Part shown: positions 31,728 to 42,045 of the stretch, piece by piece
How positions within the stretch are numbered: the first letter of the stretch is position 1
Layout of the letters: the number at the start of each line of letters is the position of its first letter
Source of the DNA: Akanthomyces muscarius
Taxonomy: Eukaryota; Ascomycota; Sordariomycetes; Hypocreales; Cordycipitaceae
Length of the DNA: 64,000 nt
Direction of reading: 5' to 3'
Assembly: GCF_028009165.1 (NCBI RefSeq)
Contig: NC_079241.1
Span: 3,286,001-3,350,000 of the forward strand
Translations under genes and position numbers: made by a program
Notes under the pieces: generated by a model
The model's database searches: none
What the model saw: only the letters and a program-made list of their open reading frames with translations
Told to the model about the DNA's origin: nothing

Positions 31728-34700
31728 GTGCAGCAAGAACTTGGGCGTTTATTCGATTAGGATGGAAAAGCTGTGAATAATATTGTTCCTAGCCATTCTT
31801 TTGGCTGTTTTGACTCTGTCGAGACCAACTGGTGACACCAATAGGCTTTTGCGCGCTCTGCATCTAGAGCTCACAAACAACTTTCAAATCGGGCGACCCC
31901 TATTTTCTGAGTAAATTTTCGTCTGTAGAGGTGTGCGTTGAACGAGCAAGAAATTCACGCAGATCAGGAGGAGTTTTGTAATTTGCCCAGACTCTTGGTA
32001 TCAGTCTTGGCTCTTGGACTTGGGGGAGGGGGAGTAAATGGCAAGGGTAGGATGTGCACGCAAGGTGACGCGGCCACGATGAGAAAGCCTCAGAGAGCAA
32101 ATTCAAAAGCCAAGAGAGCGCTACCGAAGATTCATTTAACTAATGTCGCGCGTTCCTGTATCTGTTGCGGCGATGTGTTGGTGGCGCTGGGGCTGGCGGC
32201 CTGGGCTTGGCAACTGAACCGGCGGGAGGTGTGGAATAAGGTCGCAGGGGCTTGCTGCGATGTTCTCCCGGTAATCTACTGATATAGTCGTTCAAGGAGC
32301 GGCGGCTCAATTCGATAATAAATAGTGCAATCCAGAGGGGGGAATAGATTCGTGCTTGATCTTGTTAGCGGATGTCGCGTATCTAAACGGGAAACGTGGC
32401 CGTGGAATAACGGGGAAAGCCTCAAGCTATTTTGGTTTGGCTTTCGCTTTCCTAGTACTTTCAAAAAAAAATCCCAGGATTATCCTGCTTTGCCTAAATT
32501 GCGCCGAGGGTTCACATGTCTCACGTGCAGTCAGTTGACGACAGCCGTCTTAGACTCGCCCAGCCGAAAGTATTTAGGAAATGAGGCCAAGCCTGTGTGC
32601 GGCTGGGCAGACGCAGCGAGCAAATGTCCCATCACACATCACGCTGCACGCCTTCGAGGCCAAGAGTCACGGCGTTAGTACGATGACGGGGGGGGAGGCT
32701 GGATGGGTGGAAGCACAGGCGTGGAACGGGCAACCCGCATTCCAGCGACGGGTTGGGGCTGGAGAGAAGAGGAACATGCCCGACCACGAGGACTGCCAAA
32801 AAAAGAAGCCGATTTGAGACAACGGCTTGTACAAGCGGCAAAGCCGTCGAGCTACTACTCGGAGACTTTTACGGAGATGAGATTCCTTTTTTTGTGCACG
32901 GAAAATAAACATCAGGGAGACGGAAAGATCGCGATAGCATCGTGCCGAAGCCGAGGTCAACGAAGAGGCATGGTCGCTTGGCGCAGGGAGAGAACCAATA
33001 CTGCCGCAGGAGTGAAATGACCAAGAAGTTCAAAGGCGCGCGCCAACAAAGTGAACAAGATCAGACACAGGCGGCCAGCCACGGCAGAGCCTCTCCAGGC
33101 CCTGCCTGGTGCCGTGGCGCCAATGTTGAGTTGAGTCCCCGGCCCGCTCGAGGTATTCGTCCAGGCCAATAGCTGGATTCTACCGGCGCCTCGGCGCACC
33201 AGGGGTCCAGTTCCACAGACACTGTGGCTCGGCGTAGAGGCTAGCTAATATGAACTAACCTTTTTGCCTCAGAGTAAAAGCCCCGGGCGGTTAAAATGGC
33301 AGACCGCATTGTGCAACGCTGTCCGTACAGGGATGGGGGTTGGCCGCCATACGTTGCACTGAAGGTGCTGCCAGAAACAAAATGCGCAAAGCCAAGTAAA
33401 TCATGGTCATCTTCCCTGAAATTACACTCTGCAGGCATTGCACCAATCTGTGTGCTATGGGAGAACGGTATTGTTATTATGGTATTGAAGTTCAGTTGAG
33501 CAAGGGCATGGTCCAGAGGTTGCCACCCTCGCCAAGAGACCAGGAACCCCCGCGCGACTTGAAAGGATCGAGCATAGCCCGTCAGCCCGGGAAGAGGCAA
33601 GGCGAAACAAAGCAAATGGCATTGGCAGAATGGGTAGCCAACTTTGTTGCTCTAGTTCGGTCAGGTTGAGCACCAGAGGCGCTTTATTACGCCGTAAATT
33701 TAGCCCAGATGCTATAAGGCAGGTAAAAGTCTAGAACGGGTCACCTCGCAAGGGACAAGAAGCTTTGCTTTGGTCCTCTGCCTCTTGCAAGTCTGGTGGT
33801 ACTAGCCTACGACTAACACGAGGGCATCGCGGCACTTGGGGAAAACATGGTCGGCGTCCGTTTCACCTCCAAGCCACCGAGGAACAAACCTGCGCCTTGT
33901 CAGTCAATTTGGTTCCTTGCTTCCCCACGCCATTTCTTTGGACTCTTGGCTTTAATCTACCAATGGAGATGCCAAGAACAGCGAAAAGAGCAGGGCTCTG
34001 GGATGACCCCTGGCGCTAGTCAGTGTGGCTGTGGGGGGGAGGAAGAACTTGTAAAGTGTGCCTGGCGACTGGTTTCCGATTTCAAACTAGCTGAGCTAAA
34101 TTAATCTAGTGCCGCCGGAAAAACGAATTTAGAATGTAAACCTCGTGGTGTCTTTGCCGGGGGGGAGGGGGCGGCGCTTCCAGGTGCGTGGGTGATGCAT
34201 GGAATGGTGTGGACTTTGACCAACCACCATGCCAATGAGGGGAGGGAAATCGCGAGACGCCCATATTGGTCGCGCGCGCCACCACAAAGCTTGGGAGACG
34301 GGGGGGGGCGTGTCAGTGGCCGCCGCTGAGCCCAGATCTTTTTGAATTTAGATAATACTTCTCTTCCTCCTCCTTTAGTCGAAGCTTTTTCCTTTGCTTT
34401 TGTTGAATTTGTATTATTATTTTTCCTCAGCTTGTTAGCTTCCACCTCTTTGAGGCTTTCTTTGCGCATCTTCAGCCTCTTGTCGTCTTTGTCGACGAGA
34501 CAAACTCTCCTCTGGTGAGAGAGAGTCCCCCGACGCCAAAACCAACATTCATTCCTGCCGCTCCTTTAGATTTTCTCTTCCTCTCATAGTCATTTCTCTT
34601 CGCAAGCAAGAAGCCAACACGAAACACAAGTTTCAGCACATCTCTTACAACGAGCTTCTTTTCTATACCGGCGAATAAAATACACAATACACAATACACA

Positions 34701-34734
34701 ATACACACCCATATCAACGAAGCCAACCAAAATA
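31728..34734. other. 3 kb region without a supported gene; TOS1 promoter at its right end
   Basis: The open frames (longest about 124 codons) are short and show no domain or plausible splicing. From about 34330 to 34734 the plus strand becomes C/T-rich, ending in the AATACAC repeat, which marks the leader of the TOS1-like gene. The rest is unexplained. Confidence 0.5.
34677..34708 (+). repeat. Tandem AATACAC heptamer in the leader of the TOS1-like gene
   Basis: Four to five copies of a seven-base unit (AATACAC) end 27 bases before the start codon, so the repeat is probably transcribed as part of the 5' leader. Confidence 0.85.
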
Positions 34735-36359
34735 ATGAAACACGCGACGATTGCGTTGATCACCGCCGCCGCCAGCATGGCGGCTGGTCTTACCCAGGAT
34801 TGCACAGGCACGGCCAAGGATGAAGGCGGCAACTGGTTCTGCGGTGTCGTCAACCACATTCTGTACCAGGGCATCGGTGGCTCTGGCAGCTACGAGGCCG
34901 TCACGGCCATGACCTCGACCGGCGAGTGCAAGAAAGCGACCAAAAGCTACAGTGGCCCGCTGGCTCCTCTGAACGAGGGTGTAAGTCTTTTTCCCTTCCC
35001 TCTGTCGTCGACAAACATGGCGTCGATGTAACACGATGCTGGCCAACGGCACAGTACCAAAATCCGTAAACTGAGCATGCTCACTAACACCGCACAGCTT
35101 TCCCTTCACTTCCGCGGGCCCCTCAACCTCAAGGAGTTTGCCGTCTACACCCCATCGAGCCAGAGCAAGTGGAAGCGAGACGAGGGAGAGGCCAAAAAGC
35201 CCGAGTCCGCCCACGGCCACCACCGCATCCACGCGGCCAAGAAGAAGCAGAGGCAGCAGAAGCGCGCCGACTGGGTCACGGCCACCATTGACGGCAAGGT
35301 CGTCTCCTGGGAGAACAACTGGTTCGGCGGCCAACCCTCGACCGCCCCAGCAGCGGCACCTGCTTCTCCCACCGCGACCGCGTCTGCCCCGGCCGACAGC
35401 GCCAATCCCCCGCCAGTTTCCGCCCCGGCCGCGGCCCCGAGGCCCAAGCCTGCGGCCTCGGGCCAGGACTGGGACCGGACCTCGTACTACAGCGCCGACT
35501 CCCAAACGGCGGAGAACCTCGTCTTTCTCGGCAACTACGGCGGCCAGGGCTCCGGTGTCTGGGACCCGTAAGTTTCCACGCAAATACTAAAAGTGAGGAA
35601 TAAAACTCAGACTAATGTGTATTCTGTGACCAACAGTCAATGGGGCAACTCGCTCTCCTTCCTCAACGCGGCGGGCAGCGGCGGAGCCAGCTCCGCCCAG
35701 GTCCTCAGCAACGTCGACATTCCGTCCAACAAGGAGTTTTCCATCTTCAGCGGCCAGCCCTGCGACGAGAGCTGCGGCTTCTCCCGCGCCCAGGACGTCG
35801 CCTACAGTACGTATCAGCTAACCCCCCCCCCCTCTGTTGCACGTCAAAAACTTTACTAACACCTGAGATTGTAGAGGGCTTCGAGGGCGCGAGCAAAATC
35901 TTCCTCTTCAACTTCAAGATGCCCATGGACGGCAACCGGGGCTTCAACGGCGACATGCCCGCCATCTGGGCCCTCAACGCCGCCGTCCCCCGCGCGGCGC
36001 AGTACAGCGCCTGCAGCTGCTGGCCCAAGTGCGGCGAGTTTGACTTTTTCGAGGTCCTCGCCTCGGGCGACGACAAGTGCAAGAGCACCGTCCACCTCGC
36101 CCCCGGCGGCGGTTCCTCCGACTACTTCCCGCGTCCCACCGACGCCTACGTCAAGGCCGCCGTCGTCTTTGACGGCGACGCTGGCGGCGGCGTCGCCATC
36201 CGCGTCCTGGCCGATGACGCCGACTTCTCCAAGGGCCTCGACGCGGCCACCGTCCAGTCCTGGGTCTCCAGCACGGCCCCCTCCGCCATCACCGAGGGCG
36301 GCGCGACGAAGAAGCTCGCCTCCAGCCTCTTCCAGATTGCTGGCGGCAGTCTCGGTTAG
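34735..36359 (+). CDS. TOS1: TOS1-like cell-wall protein with GH16-like motif
   Basis: Four exons, 34735-34980, 35098-35567, 35637-35806 and 35875-36359, give 456 residues; all joins restore the frame. Signal peptide about 1-19. An N-terminal domain rich in Gly and Tyr (CTGTAKDEGGNWFC, about 22-120; DUF2403 type) is followed by a basic stretch with KR dibasic sites that could be cut by a Kex2-like protease. An Ala/Pro-rich linker follows, then the C-terminal domain (DUF2401 type, about 240-450). That domain carries EFDFFE at 350-355, the E-x-D-x-x-E catalytic signature of GH16 beta-glucanases and transglycosylases. Yeast TOS1 and YJL171C are wall-associated with glucan-related roles. No C-terminal GPI signal is visible, so it is probably secreted or bound otherwise. 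Confidence 0.9.
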
Positions 36360-36742
36360 ACCGCACGACACTACGGTGATAAACACAATGTACAAAGAAG
36401 AACACATTGTTGGTATGTTTTGTTTTTTTTTGGGTGGAGGTCTGTTTTTGTTTAATACATTCGATTCGCACGTCCCAGTCATCTTGAATAATAGGTTGGG
36501 CTAGTCGAGATGCTGGGACATATACAAATTAAACCCCTATTTAGATATCCTTTTTAAACCTGAGTCTAATGCAGGGCGGAGTACCGCTTACACGTCGTAT
36601 TTCGAGAGAGTCTAAGCCAACACCTTTTGTGAAAGATTTAATATAACAAAGTTGCAAGGCTAGATTATCTAAATTCTGCAGTAACAGTATGCGTAAAATT
36701 GTACACGCGACAATGTCGCTACTCCTTATATTATTCAGCCAA
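36360..36742. other. Convergent 3' region between TOS1-like and lysyl-tRNA synthetase genes
   Basis: 383 AT-rich bases between two facing stop codons. T runs near 36420 and several TAATAT-like signals fit 3' processing. No gene seen. Confidence 0.55.
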
Positions 36743-38738
36743 TCAAGGCTTGCCACCCTCCTTCTTGGCAGCGTCAGACGACAAACCGACGACGTTTCGG
36801 ATTGTGCCAAAGCTCAGACAGTCGCTGATGCGATTGGCACCAGAGAAGAGCATGACGAGACGCTCAACACCACAGCCCCAGCCACCAGTAGGAGGCAAGC
36901 CGTAGTCCAATGCCTTAATGTAGCTTCGATCGAGCGGTGATGTGGCCCATTCGTCTTCCTCCTCAGGCCTCTTCATATGGTTGTCGAAGACTTCCTGGTC
37001 TGTCTCTTCTTCTTCCATCCTCAATTCCTCCATCTCCACCTCGTCTTCAAGAGTCTCTTCGTCCTTCGGCGCTTCATTATCGTTCGACTTCTCCACAGGA
37101 GCGTTGATGCCGACCTCTCCATCTTCCGTGTTGACCAGATTTCGGTGTGTGGTAAGCTTGCGCTGCTGTTCCTTGGGGTCGTTTTCCTCCTCATACATGT
37201 TGGCGAGCTCACGGCCGCCGACGAACAACTCAGCACGAGCGGATACCAGCTGGTATGTCTTGGGACACAGAAAGCTCTTGGCTAGCGGCGACATGCAAGC
37301 CGGATGGTTGATAATGAAGAGAGGCTCTTCAAACGACTTGGGCTCTATGTACATGGCGGCCAGTCGATCGAGAAGCCTGGGCAGCGAAGTAGGGATGTCG
37401 CCAGGAATATCGATGCCCGCCAGCTTCATAAGGGCAAGAAGCTCCGGCAGGGCATCTTCTGCAGAAAGCTTGGGGAAGCGAACGCCAGTGGCTTCCTCCA
37501 GGGCAGGCACGAACTCGACCTGCTTGAATGGCCGTTTGAACTTTTGCAGATCGATCGGCGGCAGAGAGGTGAGTTGCGTTTGGATGAGCTTTTGCGTATG
37601 CTTGGCGAGGCTAATGAGCAGCTCCTCCGTCTCCTTGATCAAATCTGGCAGACTAGAATATGCGCTGTAGAATTCACACATTGTGAATTCAGGATTGTGT
37701 GTGGCATCGACGCCTTCATTGCGGAAAGCAGGGCCAATTTCAAAGACTCTGTCGACACCACCAACAACGAGTCGTTTCAGCCAGAGCTCCGGAGCCACAC
37801 GAAGTGCCAGGTCCTTGTCTTTGAACTCGGTGGCACGCGTAACAAACGGTCGAGCAATCGCGCCTCCGGCGTTCTCGGCCAAGATGGGAGTTTGGAATTC
37901 GAGGAACCGCTTCGAGTGAAAGTGATCGCGCATGTGCTTGGTAATTTCGGAACGAAGACGCAGGACGTCGACAGTCTCCTTGTTGACGAGCATGTCTACG
38001 TGGCGGTCTTGCATTTTGGTCTTGGAGTCGGTGAGAACTTCGGGTATTTGCTCCATGGTTGGCGACAGGAGCTCTGGGATCTCTCTCGCGGCAAGGGTCA
38101 ACAGACCAGCAGGCGTATGGTCACGAACACCATTGACGGCTGTGACGGCGTCAGCACAGGTGGCTACGAGCAGGAGGTCTAAAGTATAAGGGCTTACATA
38201 TATGATCGCCAACTTGGATGAGCGACCTGAAGAGATGGAACTTCTTGGAGTTGTGTGTACAGATATTGTCCAGAGGCTCGACACACTTGGACTTATTCAC
38301 CACGATTTGCACTTTTTGAAACTCGTTTACGATATCAAGAAAGACGAGATTTTTGCCAACGACACGCTTAGCGCGCACACGGCCAACCAGATTGATGAGA
38401 GGCTGAGACAATTCGTTCTCTTCACTTTCAAGAAATTCTGGGACGGCCATGCGTGCCTCTGACGGCTCTATGCGAGGATAAGACTCGGGGTAAAGAGGCG
38501 ATCCGCTCGCTTGATCTTTGCCCAGGTCTGACCGGCGCTGCTGCTTGAAGGGCGACGCATGCTCGGCCTCGTCACATGGCTCGGAGGGTATGGATGTGCC
38601 ATTTTTCGCATCGGGTACGGAGGCAAAGGTCTGAACGTTCTGTCTAGATAGAGCGATGCTGCGCATACGGGCGGGATTCGCACGGGGAATACGCCCAGCC
38701 ACTGCGCGGCATTGCCGCAAGCAATTACGAGATATCAT
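36743..38738 (-). CDS. MSK1: Lysyl-tRNA synthetase, probably mitochondrial
   Basis: Two exons, 38198-38738 and 36743-38139 (58-base intron with a CTGAC branch site), give 645 residues. The start MISRNCLRQCRAVAGRIPR is rich in Arg and Ser and lacks acidic residues, as expected of a mitochondrial presequence. An OB-fold anticodon-binding domain (about 105-215) is followed by the class II catalytic core: motif 2 around FEIGPAFRNEG, and motif 3 GWGCGVERLVMLF near the end. The enzyme joins lysine to tRNA-Lys. A strongly acidic insertion of about 60 residues (about 516-578) interrupts the core before motif 3. It is divergent to Arp4 with 531 bases between start codons. Confidence 0.92.
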
Positions 38739-39269
38739 TGTGTCTGTCTTTGCATTAGCTTTGTGAACCTGGCAAAAGCTGGCAACGAAAAGGTGGAAGT
38801 GGTATATGATCAGAGGTTGGCATTGTGTAATCACGCACAGCAAGCTGTGTCAATCGCAGCGGTTCTGAAGCGAGGATGCGAATTCATCATAGAAGAGGGG
38901 GGTTGATGTGTAGAAATTTCGGTGGTACTTACACTCAGAGCATCCTATAAAATTACACGCGCCAGCCTTGGACGCAGAACGGAAGTTTCTCGTCGCCAGG
39001 ACAGAGAAGAAGCTTAAGGAGGACAGGAGGAAAAAAGGTTTTGGCAGCGCGGGCTGAGCTTTTTTCAAGGGCCCACGCCAGCGCCAGGACATCCACACCT
39101 GCTTAGTCACGGGTCCCCACCAGGCAGCTTTAGCGGTGCTGGGAGCTTTGGCTTCACTCAATCCGCCAACCACCAACCAGATTTCCAGCGCGAACAAATC
39201 TAGCCCGCCGCTACTTTGCCCAATTGGCATCCCAGCTTCGCATCGAGCATCACCACAATCACGGACAAT
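38739..39269. promoter_or_regulatory. Bidirectional promoter region, lysyl-tRNA synthetase and ARP4
   Basis: 531 bases separate two divergent start codons. No clear TATA element is visible, which is usual for housekeeping pairs. No gene seen. Confidence 0.5.
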
Positions 39270-40753
39270 ATGGCGCAACAGCCCTTGCCAACCACGGCCC
39301 AGCCGACCGACATTTACGGCGGAGGTACGGCTCGACTTCTCCCTTCGCGTTCGGCTCGCGCGCCGGTCGCAACCACGTTATCACCTACTAACCTACGTTG
39401 ATAGATGAGGTATCGGCCCTCGTGCTTGACCCTGGCTACTGCACCACACGCGCTGGCTTCGCCGGTGAAGATGCTCCCAAATCCGTGCTGCCCTCGTTTT
39501 ACGGGCATGTTACAAGCGACCCGCCCAGGGACATCTTCGGCGACGAGTGTATTATCCCACGCGCCGACTTCGAGATTCGCAACTATATGAACCGCGACAG
39601 CATTGTCGAGGACTGGGATGTCGCGAACAAGGTGTGGGAGCACATGCTGATCAAGCGCCTTCAACCCGAACGCCCAAGCCCCCCGTCCAAGAACGGCCTC
39701 AACGACGAGCCCAAGGAAGCCGATACCGAGGGCGATGTCGCGATGGAGGAAGTTGAGACGCAAGAAAAACCGCTGCAGGAGAACCCTCTGCTCATTACAG
39801 AGGCGCCGTGGAACACGCCAAAGAACAGAGAAAAGGCCATCGAGCTGGCGATGGAGAACTGGGGCTGCCCCGCGTTCTGGCTGAGCAAGACACCTGTCCT
39901 GGCGGCTTTTGCTGCCGGCAAGGCCACTGCTCTTGTCATTGACGTGGGCGGCGCCAACGCCTCGGTCACTGCCATTCACGACGGCATGGTTCTGAAGCGC
40001 TCGGTCCAGCGCTCTCCTGCTGCCGGTCTTTGGCTGTCTTCTCAGATCCGCAGCTTGTGGAAGACTTCAGAGCCCCAGGTCAATCTTGTACCCACTTATA
40101 AGATTGAGAACAAGACTGCAGTGGACGCCCTGGCGCCCGCGCAGTACCGCGAGCGCAAGTTCCCCTTTCAGATCAGCGACTCGTTCAACCTGTACGAGGA
40201 GGAGCGAACCTTGACCGAGTTCAAGGAGTCGGTCGTCGAGGTATGGCGCGGACCTGGCAAGCTCGGCGCGCCCGGCAACGAGGACTACGTTAAGACCCAG
40301 CCCGGCCGGGTGTTTGAGATGCCAGACGGCTACAACCAAATGTGGCGCGAGCAGCGCTTCAAGGTGACCGAGGGTCTGTTTGACGACAACGCAGGCCTGC
40401 CGGTGCCCGAGTCGGAGCGCCTCACCAAGGGTCAGACGATCCCTGAGCTCATCAAGGCGTCGCTCAGTGCGATCGACGTTGACCTGCGCGGCAACCTACT
40501 CGCCAACGTGGTCGTGATGGGCAGCACCAGCCTAATCAACGGCTTCAACGACCGCCTAAACAACGAGCTGACGGCCATGTACCCCGGCCTCAAGATCAAG
40601 ATCCACGCGGCGGGCCTGACGAGCGAGCGCCGTTTCGCCTCGTGGATTGGCGGCAGTATCCTGGCCAGCTTGGGCACGTTCCACCAGATGTGGATTTCGA
40701 AAAAGGAGTACGAGGAGAACGGCGTCAACATCGTAGAGAAGCGCTGCAAATAG
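39270..40753 (+). CDS. ARP4: Actin-related protein Arp4
   Basis: Two exons, 39270-39324 and 39405-40753, give 467 residues. The start MAQQPLPTTAQPTDIYGGDEVSALV matches Arp4, where YGGDE leads into the actin fold. The nucleotide-binding phosphate loop region VLDPGYCTTRAGFAGED and the second loop VIDVGGANASV are present. An acidic insertion of about 45 residues (about 110-155) lies before ITEAPWN. The C-terminal ERRFASWIGGSILASLGTFHQMWISKKEYEE is highly conserved. Arp4 is shared by the NuA4 acetyltransferase and the SWR1 and INO80 remodellers, where it pairs with actin on the HSA domain. Length is close to the yeast protein (489). Confidence 0.94.
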
Positions 40754-41073
40754 TGATTGGCGGGCTTGATGATGAAAGGCTATATGACTGAAGAAAAAGT
40801 GTACACACACAAAACGCTGCGGCGCGAGTGAGCGCTTTGTTTAGGTAGAACACCTTGGGATTTTAAGGCGTCATGGAGTTGGACCGGCAGCAGTAACATT
40901 CTTGATGGTAAAAAGGAGCGAGAGGCATCTGTAAAGATGGTGGTGCAGATATGCTTGCTAGCTTACAAGAAAAGAACAAAAAATGCTCAGATATTCCAAT
41001 AAAGGCTCATATAATCCAAAACTAAAATCGTACTATGTGATGCGTACATGTATGCAACTATGAAATGCGAGGC
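40754..41073. other. Convergent 3' region between ARP4 and the DNA glycosylase gene
   Basis: 320 bases between facing stop codons, AT-rich near 40960-41040. No gene seen. Confidence 0.55.
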
Positions 41074-42045
41074 TCAAGCATTCGAAGCAGCCTCTCGCTC
41101 GGCAGCAAGCTCCCTCTCGGCCCGGCGCATCTTGACCCAAGCCCCCAGCTCATTCCAAATCTCCTGCTTCTGGGCCGGCGACAGCGTCGCCGCCAGCCCG
41201 CTCGTGCTCGAGGCGACAAACACCCTGGCGCCCTCCCACTCGCCCTCGACGACGCCCATGTTCTCGGCCGCGTCCTGCCAGCCGTACCTGAAGCTCTTGC
41301 CGACCGCCCTGCCGGCGTGGCGCACGCGCCAGATGCTCTCCCAGATGCTCTTGCCGACGACGCACATGCACTCGGGCCGCCACGTGCGGGCCTTTTGCTC
41401 GAGCAGCGCCACGCCCTCGTCCATCTCGCGGCGGCTCAGCTCGGCGCCGTTGCGGCTCGGCCGGGCGACAATGTTGGTGTGGCCGAGGCTGTAGCGCGCG
41501 GGCATCTGGCGGTCCTCGGCGGCGGTGCAGGGCACGGGCGTGATGCCCGAGGAGAAGAGCAGTTTCCAGAAGGTGTTGGTCGGGTGCGCGTAGGCGTGCC
41601 CCGTGCGCGCCGTCTGCAGCCCGGGGTTCAGGCCGACGAAGAAGACGAGCAGGTTGGCGCAGACGGCGTCGGGGAGGAGCGGCAGGTGCGCGTAAACGGA
41701 GGGCGGCGCGTAGCCCGACGAGGGCGCCCGCTTCTTCTTGGGCTTGGGCTTGGGCTTGGGCTTGGGCTTGGCGACGCCGGAGGAGGAGGGGGAGGGGGAG
41801 GGGGACCGCCGGGCGCGCTTCCGCGGCGAGGGCGTGGCGGCGCGGGTGCTGAGGGCTGACGAAGAAGGGGAAGGGGATACCGCCGCGGCTGCCGCGTGGC
41901 GGGCGCTGCGCCGGGGGGTTGGAGCGTCCGCGGACTGGTACACGAAGTCTTGAAGCTGCAGACGGCCGTGGAAGGATGAGGGCCGAGGCGGTGGCGATGG
42001 GTTGTCGCCGGGGCTGGGCTCGAGATCTGGGTTAGCAGAGCCCAT
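41074..42045 (-). CDS. TDG/Mug-type G/T-mismatch DNA glycosylase
   Basis: Single exon, 323 residues, from the ATG at 42045 (MGSANPDLEP); the open frame beyond has no ATG. Residues 1-110 are disordered: Ser/Pro-rich, with basic patches (RKRARRS) and five Lys-Pro pairs followed by KKK, likely for nuclear import and DNA contact. The glycosylase domain starts near 113. Motif 1 GLNPG (138-142) has the catalytic Asn140, followed by HPTNTFWKLL; motif 2 is SSTSGLAA (279-286). Family members, including fission yeast Thp1 and human TDG, remove uracil or thymine opposite guanine and start base-excision repair of deaminated cytosines. Both active-site motifs are intact, so I expect an active enzyme. It is convergent with ARP4. 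Confidence 0.9.
   Translation of the reverse strand: MGSANPDLEPSPGDNPSPPPRPSSFHGRLQLQDFVYQSADAPTPRRSARHAAAAAVSPSPSSSALSTRAATPSPRKRARRSPSPSPSSSGVAKPKPKPKPKPKKKRAPSSGYAPPSVYAHLPLLPDAVCANLLVFFVGLNPGLQTARTGHAYAHPTNTFWKLLFSSGITPVPCTAAEDRQMPARYSLGHTNIVARPSRNGAELSRREMDEGVALLEQKARTWRPECMCVVGKSIWESIWRVRHAGRAVGKSFRYGWQDAAENMGVVEGEWEGARVFVASSTSGLAATLSPAQKQEIWNELGAWVKMRRAERELAAEREAASNA
41733..41771. repeat. Hexanucleotide repeat coding Lys-Pro pairs
   Basis: Five to six copies of GGGCTT (read on the plus strand) code for the alternating Lys-Pro stretch of the DNA glycosylase on the minus strand. The unit is a multiple of three, so changes in copy number stay in frame. Confidence 0.85.

Noticed and set aside
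30858..31736. 292-codon open frame on the minus strand opposite ROK1
   Set aside because: It mirrors the GC-rich third positions of the helicase gene. Its composition (Ala, Val, Asp, Arg) is that of an antisense shadow, and the plus-strand protein has all helicase motifs.
37304..38182. 292-codon open frame on the plus strand opposite lysyl-tRNA synthetase
   Set aside because: Antisense shadow; no domain, and the opposite strand encodes a complete class II synthetase.
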